DNA of 64,000 nt from Rhodamnia argentea (taxonomy: Eukaryota; Streptophyta; Magnoliopsida; Myrtales; Myrtaceae): NCBI RefSeq assembly GCF_020921035.1, contig NC_063156.1, positions 25,096,283 through 25,160,282 of the forward strand, given 5' to 3'. The position numbers were made by a program, and so were the translations under genes. Positions 1 through 10,970 of the stretch are shown here, piece after piece; position 1 is the first letter of the stretch; each line of letters begins with the position of its first letter. The notes beneath the pieces were generated by a model. That model did no database searches. It was not told where the DNA came from and saw only the letters and a program-made list of their open reading frames with translations.

Positions 1-2774
1 ACAGCCAGAATCAAAATCAAGTACCTGTCCACCACTCTCATTTTGTTGCTCTATCTCAAGTCTGTCCAAATAACCTCAATGGAGTTTTCCTCTCGTAAGT
101 ACAATGCTCATCGTCCATCTTCTTTCCTTTGTGCAAGACAAGATGTAATAGGTTTATTCTTCATCTTTTAACATGAGCCTAAAGTACATTTTCCCCCTAT
201 CTGAAGACCTTTTGATCTCTGCGAAACAACTGCTCCCCCTGTGTATCAAGGTTCTCAAGCTAGTAATCTTTCATTATTAAACCAATGTGCTGTGCCACCG
301 ATGCTTGCTACATCTGGGGAGAATACATCTGGAGAAATTTCATCATTACATGGATCGAGCAGTATGGTTCTTGGTCCTAACTTCTTGTCATCTACTGATG
401 CACTCACAACCTCTTGCAGGTAATTTACTATGCGTGAGTGAGCATGATGTTCTTCTCCAATAATTTGATTCTCATTTTTTTGGTCTCCTTTCTTGACAAT
501 GCATTTTCTCATGGATGCTAGATTTAATTTTCCGAGAACATTATCCATGCTGGTTGATCAGCAGAATAAATCTCCCATGAACATTCAACAACCGAACCTA
601 TCTGTTTCTGGATCTCTCTCTATGACTGATTGTGATGTCCGTACGAAGCCTGGTGGAAACGGTGTGGTTGTGAATAGTGGGACGAACGGAAGCATGCCAA
701 TGTCTCCGGCAGTGATTCATGGAATGACCTCGTCATCAGTGCTGAGTACTAGCAGCATGGTGGGTATGCCAAGTCCTGTAAATATGCACCCTCGACCTGA
801 TTCTGCACAAGGAAACACAACCTTGCAACGTCGTGAGGCTCTGCATACGGTGAGGGTGAGGTTTAATATTCATTTATAAACCGAAAAATCATGCGTATTT
901 ATCTATTTCCTTTACATGAATAGATTGTGCTGGTAAACAATCTTGAATTTTAGAAAGGCTGGTAGTTAAAAATTGGAGTGATATGTGAGTTCAATAGCAT
1001 ATGAAGTTTTATGATTTCTATGTCCATCACAGAAATCATAATAAGATGGACATTATTGTCATTATCAGATTGTGCCTTCATTCTTCCGTAAATTACTACA
1101 CGATGCATCAATTCTGGTAATTTATAGGAAAGCTGCCTTTTTTTATACCAGCCTGACCGTATCTCAGAGCAGCAAACCCAAAGGTTGGTTCCGGGACTTC
1201 AGAAGCAGGTCACTCAAGGGAATATTCAAGGCATTGCTCCTCTTAATGGGTTGGGTTCTGCATTTTCTAATCGGGCAACTCCAACTCAGATGTATCCAGG
1301 CCATTCCCAGCAGCAATATCAGTTGTCCTCTCGACAACCTCATCTGCCTAATAGTCCTCATTATAGCGCTAATATTCAGTTGCGGAATCAAGCAACTGAT
1401 TTGCCACAGCAAACATATGCAATCTGTATTGCCAAGGAAAGGCAGCTTCAGCAGCAGCATCTCCAACAGCCTCAGCAGCAGCTTGCTGGATCTAATAATC
1501 CTGTCACACCGCATGTGCAACCACAACCTCAGTCTCCCGTACCGTCTTTGCAGAATAGTTCCCTGCAACAATCACAGCCAATGCCTGTGTCACCACAAAC
1601 ACCCTCTTCACCAATGTCGCCAATATTTTCTCCTCAACATCCTCAGAATTATCTGCTCCAACCTCATGCTCTTGGCCTAAATCGTCAGAATAATACTATT
1701 AGTGGCTCGACTAATCAGACTGGGAGGCAACGTCAACGTCAACGTCAGCTGCAGCAACAGCAGCCTCAACAATATAGCAGGCCCCCTCCTAATAGGCAGC
1801 AACCGAAGCAGGCTACAAAGGGAATTGGGAGAGGAAGTAACTTGGTGAATCAGAACCTGTCTTCTGAACCTTCTCATCTGAATGGTCTCTCTATGGCTCC
1901 AGGAAGCCGGGGGGTGGAGAAAGGTGATCAGGTGATGCAGTTCTTGGAAGGTCAAGGTTTTAGGAACCCTGGGTCAACAGTAAATAACCCTGTCGGACCA
2001 CCTAAATCCCAGGTTCCTTCCGATCCCAATCCTCCCCAAATGCAGCAGATGCTGCTTTCTGGTCCCACATCTCCTGTGTCAAGGCAAATGCAGCAGATTC
2101 CTTCTAAGTCTGATAGTTGCTCTGATGAGCATGTGTCATCCATTCAAAACAAGGACATTATATCTCCACTGACAGCTTCCAACCATCTACAGGCACTGCA
2201 CATACATCAACCCCCACAAAAGCAGGTTAATCCCATTCAACTACCGTATGCTGTCTTTCAACAAAGCCATCCAATGACATCCAAGCCATCTATTGAGTCT
2301 CAAACCAACCAAGCTCAACTTGACCAGAGACCTGTGAATAATATTACTTCTCGGGAAAATACTGCTGTGCCTCTAGCCTCTGTTGATCCAGCTCATGCAG
2401 CACCTGGTAAAAAGTCTCAACCATTATATGGTTCTCGTTTTTCAGCTCCACTTCCTTGTGTGGGTTTTGTTGGAAGACCACTGGCCCGAAATGAGTCGAT
2501 ACCATCCGTAGGCCAGAGCACGGAGCGATGTCGAGAACCAGGTAGCTTGTCTTCTCACGGTCGTAGCATTGATTGCTTAGGGACACATAGGGGGCAGAAG
2601 CAGCCTCAGCCAATGATGCCACCCCTCATGCTTCGGTCGTCACCCAAGCAACAGTATCAGCTGCAAGAACAGTTTCTAAAGTCTGGAGAGCAACAAGAAG
2701 CACTTCAAAAACCACTGCCAAAGGTGCCTCCTCAGCAACAAAGGCAGCATTCACAAGCAGGACAAGGAAATTGA
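1..2774 (+). CDS. EAF1: EAF1-like NuA4 histone acetyltransferase subunit, C-terminal part (5' end outside window)
   Basis: Glutamine/proline/serine-rich C-terminal region of a plant EAF1 protein, the platform subunit of the nuclear NuA4 histone acetyltransferase complex. Four exons can be placed with phase-compatible GT-AG borders: 1-94, 207-419, 522-849 and 1152-2774 (stop at 2772). Seen: an exon-1 segment reading VALSQVCPNNLNG, then VYQGSQASNLSLLNQ, MVGMPSPVNMH, LVPGLQKQVTQGN, AFSNRATPTQMYPGH and HLNGLSMAPGS. I recognise this order as the tail of plant EAF1A/B. The catalytic-scaffold part (HSA, SANT) would lie upstream of the window. Poly-Q runs at about 1450-1480 and 1745-1775 are typical. 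The protein stops a few residues earlier than I expect for EAF1 and its last about 100 residues match poorly, so a slightly truncated paralogue is possible. All visible exons are open, so I do not call it a pseudogene. Confidence 0.85.
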
Positions 2775-5540
2775 CTAGCGATGCAAGAGATTTTTTTCCT
2801 TTTCCTGAAAGCATGATGCTAGATCTTGAATTCGAATGGTCAATTCATTAGACAAAACAAGGTATTGCTCGCCCTAGTGATAAATGAGCATGTCCTTGTG
2901 ATAACTCTTTAAAAGGTTAGTTTTATTGCAAATTGACATTAGGTGATATTGGATCTTCATTGACATTTCCTTCCTTGTCTCATTGTACTTATGTATCATC
3001 CAACAGGGATTGATGCTGATTTTGTGAGCATCCATGCAAATGGAGCTGGCTACTACAAAAATAGACTGCAGAAGTAAGAACGGCTAGGAGTTATGACCGT
3101 TTACTTCAAGCTTATGAAAGGTTAATTGAAGGATTGTAGCAGATTGTTTATTGACTTTTTGGAATCATGTATAGTAACACTTCAGGTCTTCATCGAGAGG
3201 AGGAGACAAATGTAGAGTTTTTTGTACAGAGGTCTCATCTCTCCTTTCCTTCTCCTCTAGGTGTTTTTTTGGTTCTCTTGGCTAAGTAGACTGGTGCATG
3301 TGTAATTACACTTTTAGATCAAGTGGGTAGCAATTATTGTCACAGGCAAAGGCTTAGAACATTCTGTGAATATAACGGTTCCTGGTGTATAGACTGATCA
3401 TGTCAATGCAGTTATTTGGCCTCACCATGTTCCTCAGTGGACTTATTGCCTTCTCTCATTTTGTTGTCGATTTTTGCACTGCATGGAATATGATTGTGAC
3501 GGGGTAGCTTCTGTGGCTTATATTCTCCGGTGGTGAGGAATTCATATGAGAACCAGGGACATCATCATGACCTCTGGTCAATATAACTGTTTTATAAAGA
3601 TGCCATATTGATGCCTTCTAGTTTTTTTTTTTTTGGCACGATGCCTTGTAGTTTAACGAGTAACAAAAGTTTGAATTGCTCAGAAGCTTTTACATGCTGA
3701 GCTGCTAGAGACTGTCATCAGCTTGTCTAAACATGCATGCCACTCTGTAGACGGATTGCATTTTCTGTTCTCGGTCCTCGGAGAGACTCAGCTTCGAAGT
3801 TGAAGAGTTGCAGTTTGAAGTGAACAAAATGGCATGAGCAATTCTCGAACAAGCAAGGTCTGTGGGCATGAACTCTGACCATGTTTGAACAGAGGTTTGT
3901 GGTTCTAAATGAGAGGCTTTCTGGACTTTGCACTTCTCCTGACAGCTCCCATAGTAAGCGTGAGATTTACCTGAGTAGATAATGAGTACTAATAGTATAA
4001 TTTCTGATGTGTCAGGAGAATTATGCAGATGAAGCTGGTTATTTAAATAGGGTGTTCTAGAAGTTGAGGATGGATGCAGAAGCTACGATAGTTTGCTGCA
4101 TGTTCTGGTTAGTAGAATACATGAATATGAGCGTATCAATTGTTCTTTTAGCGCTTGGAATCACTTTATTGCAATTTTATTAGTTCTTCGGAAGAGGCAG
4201 GTGAGTCATGAATATTTTCTTTTTCTGCTCCATTCCTGCATTATTTCTCTCTTTTTCCCCTGGTAAGCGACCGCACTTCTCATGTAATTGCCGGTAAAGT
4301 ACATTAACATAGTTGTCATTTGCCATGTTCATCAGTGGGTTATTGCTGCTTCTAGTAGATTTGAAACTGATTGGCTTAAAGCGTAAAAGCTTACGATTAT
4401 CTTCTACTTCAGTTATAGGAGAGATCATCTATCTCTTGAAGCTTTCCGGTGTTTACCTCCTTTGGAATCTTCGAAAAGCAGGGGCCTGATGTCACGATCG
4501 CGTGCGAACAATTTGGCAAAACGTTTGTCACGTGGTCGCATCTTAGGAGGATATCATGGCTTAAAAAGAAACAAAACGATGCTCTCTCTCTCTCTGTTCT
4601 ATCATCCACTCAAATCCACAGATGGTATAAGAACCCTTCTAGATACGCCGGCGCCTGGGTCCTGCGACTTAGGTGACCCCCGACCTCAGGTGTGGCTAGC
4701 CAGGGCCATACTGGCTTGCCGGCAGCCAGATTTGGCCTTGCCCGTGCCGTGAACCCTAGCCGTTGAGGTCACGTCATGTGAGGACATTTCTGGAATTATA
4801 AAAGTTGGGCGAGAACAAAGTTGAAGAAAAAAGCTGTGTTTGTATTCAGGAAATGATCAAAGCTCGAAGCACCTCCGCCGTGGCTTTGGCAAGAGCCTAA
4901 AGGCCTCTAGAGGCCTTTTTAAATGTAACTGCATTTTCTTAAAAACTCTCCCAAAAGTTCGCTAAATGTCATCTGAATTTTCCTAGGGGACTTTTCTTTT
5001 TGGTCGATAACCTAGGGGACCCTTTTGGAGCCTCAAAGAATTTGGTAAAGTCGGACCAAACGCACCCTAAATTCAGCGAAGAAGGCATTTACTATTTATT
5101 GATGCCTGGGAACTTAATTTTTTTCATATGAAAAATTGATAAAGTGTACACGGTTATTTTTCACCGTAACGATCGGCTAATTACTTTGGAAGAATTGCTG
5201 TTAATAAACCATGGCAAAATTACTCAAACATAGTAGCCATCGACTGCTTCATATATCGGGTCATTCCTACATTCGACAAGAAAAATGAAGCCATATGTTT
5301 TTATTATATTTCAGGATTTAATCCCAGTAAAAACACTACATTTTATATGCAATAACTTCTCATGGTCCGGTAGCTTCAACAAATTTTTATTGAATGATGA
5401 CAGACAGACAAACCACAAACGGAGCGTAACGTCTTCGGCTAACACTATAAAGAAAAAACAAATGTCAAAATAATTATAAAATAAAAGGGGGAAAAAAGAA
5501 GAAGAAGGAAGAAGAAGAAGTCAAAGTCAAAGTCAAAAAG
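2775..5540. other. Intergenic region downstream of the EAF1-like gene, with a decayed coding fragment
   Basis: 2775-3400 is probably 3'UTR of the EAF1-like gene (T-rich, no open frame of note). 4440-4760 holds a GC-richer stretch with a CT repeat and no recognisable domain. 4960-5060 looks like transposon-derived filler. The rest shows nothing I can name. A possible exon relic at 3881-4100 is listed separately. Confidence 0.5.
3881..4100 (+). pseudogene. Possible decayed coding fragment of unknown family
   Basis: A 33-codon open stretch (3881-3982) reads as ordinary protein (begins MFEQRFVVLNERLSGL, then a serine/proline patch). It is followed, after a plausible acceptor at about 4017, by ENYADEAGYLNRV and then an in-frame TAG. 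A diverged copy of the second piece (ATGCA, GGAGCTGGCTAC, AAAATAG) occurs at 3030-3075. I do not recognise the family. It could be UTR sequence that only happens to look coding. Confidence 0.25.
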
Positions 5541-6456
5541 TCAAGAATGGAAGCAAAAGGCCTTGGCAATGGCGTCGAGGATCTTGGTCTGCGACTGGGC
5601 GATGAGGTCCATCCTCTTCCTCTCCAGCTCCATCCTCCACCTCTCGCTCTCCCTCATCATCTCCATCTTCACGTTCTCCATCCCCACGTACCTCTCCGCG
5701 AACCCCCTTATCTCTCCCGCTATTTCCCACACCGCCCTCCTCTTCCTACCCCTCCTCCTCCTCTCTCCTCCCTCCTCCTCCTCCTCCTCCTCCTCCTCCT
5801 CTGCTTCCCTCTTCCTCTTCCCCCCTCCCGCCCCCGCCGACGCGCTCGGGAACCGTTTCACCATCGCCGGCCTCCTCAGTATGTGGTTTATGCTCCTCGA
5901 CTTACTGTAATTGGCATCGTAGTCCTCGTCTTCGTTGTCGTCTTCCGCTTCTGCTTCCTCTTCCTCTTCTTCCTCCTCGTCTCCTCCTTTGACAACGGCC
6001 CTCCTGGTGGCACTGTACGGCACCGCGGCGATCGGCCGCGCCGAGATCGGCACGGGGCCGCGCTCCAGGCGCTCCATCAGCTCGTAGTACGGCCAGCCGG
6101 ACGCGGCCCCGGCGCGCTGCTTCTCGGAGCGGTAGCGCTTGCGGAGCTTCTCCATCTTGTGGCGGCACTGGGTGGCGGTCTTGGAGGGCTCGGCGTAGGA
6201 GTAGCCGCAGCGGGCGGCGACGGTGACGGCGACCTCCTCCCACTGGCTGGACTTGAGGGGGCCGCGCTTGAGGGCGTACCACTTCTCCTCGTAGGCGCGG
6301 ATTAGGTTGACCGTCTCCTCGTGGGTCCAGGGAACGGGGTGGGGCTTCTTGGCGGTGGCGGTGGCGGCGGCAGGCGGAGGCGGTGGCGGAGGGGAGGGGG
6401 TTGTTGTTGGGTGGGGAAGGGGAGGGGGAGAGGGAGGACGAGGAGTGGGTGGCCAT
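5541..6456 (-). CDS. Trihelix transcription factor (ASIL/ENAP-like), intronless, with an apparent +1 frame break near the N-terminus
   Basis: DNA-binding trihelix (MYB/SANT-like) nuclear factor. From about 6350 down, the frame reads KKPHPVPWTHEETVNLIRAY, then conserved tryptophans in WYALKRGPLKSSQWEEVAVTV, then the third helix KTATQCRHKMEKLRKRYRSE. The rest has acidic runs (about 5945-5995 and 5780-5810), a basic patch RRRRGRKRR that could be a nuclear signal, and the C-terminal helix ERWRMELERKRMDLIAQSQ typical of ASIL/ENAP proteins. Stop at 5541. The natural ATG is 6454-6456 (MATHSSSSLSPSPSP), preceded by a TATA box. That ATG is one base out of register with the trihelix domain (6456 minus 6155 is 301). 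The shift falls in the proline-rich stretch. One base fewer in the G5 run at 6396-6400 would join both parts. It is either an assembly error in a GC-rich homopolymer or a real disabling indel. Confidence 0.85.
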
Positions 6457-6532
6457 GTTCCGAAGTTTTTTAGGGTTTTGAGATCGCGACGGACGGGCAG
6501 AGAGAGAGAGAGAAAGAGGGGTGGGTGGTTGG

Positions 6533-6540
6533 TTTAAATA
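6533..6540 (-). promoter_or_regulatory. TATA box of the trihelix gene
   Basis: TATTTAAA on the minus strand, 77 bases upstream of the ATG at 6456, with a CT-rich leader (GA repeat on the + strand at 6500-6514) between them. Spacing fits a plant TATA promoter with a short leader. Confidence 0.5.
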
Positions 6541-7926
6541 GGGAGGTGGTGGCGAGGCGGTGGTGGCGGTGGTTGAGTTTTGCGGGGCGATTAGTAGGTG
6601 GGGGAAGGGGCGGGTGACGGGACATTGCCGGCGTGTGCCCCAGTTTAACTCTGGTTCAGGGAATGGTGGGGGCAGCGTCGGTTTTGTAATTTCTTGGGTT
6701 GGATCAGGGTCATTGTGGTCCAATCAATTTTGCCACTTTGCAGCTTGGTAGTTGCCTGATCTCTTTGGACTTTGACCTGGAAATTAGAATTCTCTTCGTC
6801 CGCGTAAGGAGAAAGTTTAAACCCGGAACAAGGAGCAAGTCTCATCGGCCGGTGATGGATCGTATTGATACACAAACTAGCGCGTATTCGACCCCGAAAT
6901 TGATACTCTGATAGTACGATTCCAAGAATCCAGCCAAGAAAGTATTTTATGTCATCGGCCTAGTAACGTACCAATTGATCAGAGTCGCTAGGATTTGAAC
7001 TTGAAAAAAATCGGTTTTCTTTAGTGTGATGAACACTCAAGATGCACCATAAATGACAACCCCCTATTAACAGTCCTGAACCTTAAAACCAACTCACATC
7101 AAACCTTCAACTTCCCCTCGAGGCAGCATCCGTCACAATGTTCATAATCTTATCCTTTTCACTCGACAACAGTTCAAAGCGTAAACCCGACAGTGGTCTC
7201 TTTACACCGACCCTGCCAGGGGAAACAGAGAGAAGAAACATTCACATTCAAGACGTGTGAGGAGGACTGCAACACGGCACGCCGCTTAGCGGGAGCTAAT
7301 AAACCAGCTCCTCCGATTGCCAGAGAAATAGGGAAGAGAAAAAGAAACTTGGTATTAAAGCACGACCACCGACCTAATAGCTCGACTTGCCTGAGAAACT
7401 GTATATACACTGCCAAGAGAGGGGGTAACAGACACACCTGAAAGCTCACCCCGGCAAAGGCTATACACATCACCATGGGACATTACAAGCGACCATACAC
7501 AGTTTCCTCACCACCAAATTATCCAAAACATGAACCCAATACAGAAGCCCACAGCTTTTTTACCCTTTCTGGCGATTTTCTTTTGCTACGTGCTCTCTTG
7601 CGTTTCCCAATTCGCACTCGGCGGCTGCATGTCTTGGATCTTCACCTTCACCAGAGGGAAGGACGACAGGGTCAGAAATGCACAGCGAGTTTGGCAAAAG
7701 AAACTAGCAAGAGGATTAATATGCTACACCGCAGACACTTTCTTCATGGAATGGAAAGTTCCCTGTCCAGTGCAAATTTACTGGAAAGTTTATATCTAAC
7801 GACTTAAGCCCATGTTACTATATTTCTCCCTCTTTTGTCGGTTGATCGATCACAATAATTTGGCATTGCAACACTGCTAAGAATGAAGCTGAACAGACGA
7901 ACAAAATGAGAGCAAAAGAGATCAAA
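6541..7926. other. Intergenic region between two minus-strand genes
   Basis: Upstream region of the trihelix gene (6541-6720, GC-rich, TGG/CGG-rich) and downstream region of the GTD-binding gene. An open frame at 7530-7799 (+, 89 codons, hydrophobic start) has no family resemblance I can see. 7800-7926 is probably 3'UTR of the minus-strand gene. I see no transposon. Confidence 0.5.
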
Positions 7927-10179
7927 TTAACACACATCATCACACTGCAGTACCTGATCAACATTCATCATGCTGAGGGGCGAATTGTGTGTTCCACAAA
8001 ACTCAGATGACATCGGTTGAACATTAAGTGGCAATACCTTAGATAATACATTGGGTAAGGAAGCGTGCCGCATGGGCCCCCTTAGCCGTTGAATTTCCTC
8101 AAGCTGATGTTGTATATCGTCTAACAGTTCCAACTGGTTTGTCTCTCCTTCCCTGTTTATTCCAGATATTCTCAACTTCTCCTTTCCCTCTTGAACAATT
8201 CGTAACATCTCTCTGAGCCATTCAACTTCAATGTCAAGCTTTAATCTTTCATAATGAACTGCCGACAAGGAAACCCTTTCAGAATCATGTACCATTGTTC
8301 TACTCCGTGAGTCAACCAACAATTCTAATACGTCATCGATATTAGCATCGCTGACATGACCTTTCTGCCCCATTTCTTCCTCATTTGTGCCAATCTTCGG
8401 TTGTTCTGGTTTATCATCAACCACATGAACATCATGAACTATCTGTTGCATGTCATGCACAGTTTCTCGAAGGTTGCCACATTCTTTATCTCCATTTTCC
8501 CTATATTCCTCCGCCCCTTCTCCATCATGAGAGATACATCTCTTCACGCTTGTGCAGTACTGGGTTGGCTCCATTACATAATCATTAATAACTCCACCAT
8601 TGTTGATCTCTGGTGCCATGGACTGTACATGCTCACCCGGGTGAAGCACAGGACGGCTTTTCCCGTAGCTATCCTTGATGTCTTGCACATGATCATCCCT
8701 GATTTGATCTCCGGAAGAAATTTGTCTATATGCTTCAACTTCATTCTCCAGGAAAAAATTCTCCCTCTCCCTCCTAATTAGGATCTCTTTGAGAATACTC
8801 ATTTCCTCTTCGTCATAGGCAAACTTTTCTCCCATCATCCTCTCATTCTGCCTAACTTCCATTTCTATCGATGCCTTCTCTTCTTGCAGGCGAAATATCA
8901 TGGCCATAGCTTCATCAGCAGCAGTAGCAGAAGCAGCTCTCTCTTTCTCTAATTCCAGGTAAAGTGCAGCATGAGCAGCTTTCTCTTCAGCAAGTGCTTG
9001 TTCTAGCATTCTGATTCTACTTGACTCGGTTCTGCAAATCCCTACCTTGTCTGAAGCATCAGTGATATAGCTGTCAATAGAAGATGAATCAAAATTCACA
9101 CCTTTGCTCCCATCGAAAGATCCACTCAGCTCATAGCTATGGCACGTTCTTTCACCCTCAGCAACGTCTATGGGTTTTCTTTCATCTGTAATTGGCAGTA
9201 CCACAAAATTAGCATGCTATATATACTGCAGCATTTGCATAAAGCTCCAAATAAGATATATTGACTTTTCAGATTTCTGCTAAAAATCTCATAGCAGGTT
9301 TGCAATGACTCAACCAAAATTTAGAAACCTTTTTCTTTCCTGGGTTTGATATACCTACCATACACAGCATCATTATCCATATCATCGACAATTGATTCAT
9401 AAATAATGGGAAAAACCTAGTAGCCCAGATAAAATAGATAACTTATCAGGATTTCTACATATGATGCAAAGCTGAGAAAACTACGGATGAAAGTACACAC
9501 GCAAAACAAATCGCAAAATATGCTCACCCAGGACTTGACCATTAATCCCGCTAACAAGGCCCAAACTTTCTGCAATTTCGCTTCTCATTTCTCCATTATC
9601 AGGACGGTAGGGGCAAACATTACCAGCGGCTGACTTCAAATTCTTACGCCTAAATTTCCCGTATGCAAGGACAGCTCTGCTTCTTCTTCTCCGAATTCCA
9701 AGTCCAGACCTTTGCTTCTGATTTACCACAACACCCTTTCCTTTAACATCATGGTCAATCTCCCCGTCATTCGAATTCTGCGATGCCGCCCCCGATAAAG
9801 AACTAAAGAGCTTTTCGCCACTCAAATTGGTAACACCATTCTCAACTTTCTTGTCTCCGACTAACTTCAAGTCTGAATTACGTGACTCGTCTTCAGAAAC
9901 AACAGCACCAAAAGGGAATTTACTCCTCACCAAGCTCTGAACAGAGTAGATCTTCCTTGTGGGTATTTCAACAAGCAGCTTGTGCAAGCAGATGCTACTA
10001 CTTCGAAACCCTAACACGCCCTCACACGGACAAGGAAGATGGATCCCGAAAGTATGGCAGAATCTTGAAGCAGGAAACACAAAAGCCGCCACACACAGCA
10101 GGAGATAAGCAAGAGCGAGATCAAGGAACGCCCCGACAAGACCAACCAAAGTCCAAGAACGGACCCCGCGAGAAACCAT
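7927..10179 (-). CDS. GTD-binding (DUF593) domain protein, probable myosin-binding protein
   Basis: Two exons: 9528-10179 and 7927-9185, total 636 aa. The donor reads GTGAGC at 9527 and the acceptor CAG ends at 9186. The junction codon becomes Asp followed by ERKPID. Start chosen at 10179 (MVSRGVRSWT) because a membrane span follows at once (about residues 10-40, LVGLVGAFLDLALAYLLLC), then a Cys-containing segment FCHTFGIHLPCPCEG. Residues about 275-371 form the long coiled coil that defines the GTD-binding domain: MLEQALAEEKAAHAALYLEL, ERAASATAADEAMAMIFRLQ, EKASIEMEVRQNERMMGEKF, then FFLENEVEAYRQ. Plant family members anchor in vesicle or ER membranes and bind the globular tail of class XI myosins, driving organelle movement. 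The last residues (after MMNVDQ) could instead be spliced, because GTACTG follows directly. Confidence 0.85.
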
Positions 10180-10828
10180 CTTCCACACGAGATTCAGAGA
10201 CCCCAGAGCTTCGCTCAAGGTAAGAACTTTTGAACGAAAACAAAAATCAGCAGAAACTATCACCCATCAAGAATCTCGGGTGGAAATCAAGGAAAAGAGT
10301 AAAAGATGAGTATAAAAAAAATGAAGGATGTCTGAGGTCGATCGCCGTCGTCGTCAGCAATCATTCTTCGCGAATAAGGAAATCGTTTAGCCGATCTGAA
10401 CGAAGCTGACGTGGGGCCCTGCGGAACACAAAAGGGAAGAGCCGTGAGCAATTGTCAGATTGAGGAGTTGTCTGCTTTTGTTTTTGCATGGCCCCCATTT
10501 CCATCTTCTTCTCACTGCTACTGGTAGACGAGTCAAAATGGAAGGGAGGGAGAGGGAGAGGGAGAGGGAGACAGAGAGAGATTCCATTGGTTTTGACTGT
10601 AAAGAGTCACAAGCACCGCCTTCGATCTTTACCTTGTTGGAGTCGACGCAGTTAATGGCAGCACAAGATCGGCGGTGGAATCCAGTGACGACTCACGGAT
10701 AAATCGAATCTCTTGATATCCCATTAATGCCGTACCAACTACTAAGCTCGTACCAAATATTTAACCACCGAGTTCCCCTTTTCCTTCCTCTTATGGTGAT
10801 GGTGACGTTGGTTACTTTCGTGACCGAG
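10180..10828. other. 5' flank of the GTD-binding gene
   Basis: Probable leader and promoter of the minus-strand gene. It holds a GA-rich microsatellite at 10546-10580 (CT on the gene strand), a common plant leader/promoter feature. No other gene seen. Confidence 0.5.
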
Positions 10829-10970
10829 AAAATATTGGGTGGTCTTGGAGTGCCAACGCATCTCTAAGACCATCCATACAAAAATTGACACATGGCCCTG
10901 CGGGTCCTACTGTCAGCTAAGTTTGTAAAACCCTCTTTTCTCCTTTCCGTCTTCGCGAAGACACCAGGAC

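Noticed and set aside
5547-6305. Long + strand frame (252 codons) opposite the trihelix gene
   Set aside because: Its content is Leu/Pro/Arg-rich shadow of the GC-rich minus-strand gene, whose domain motifs are clear.
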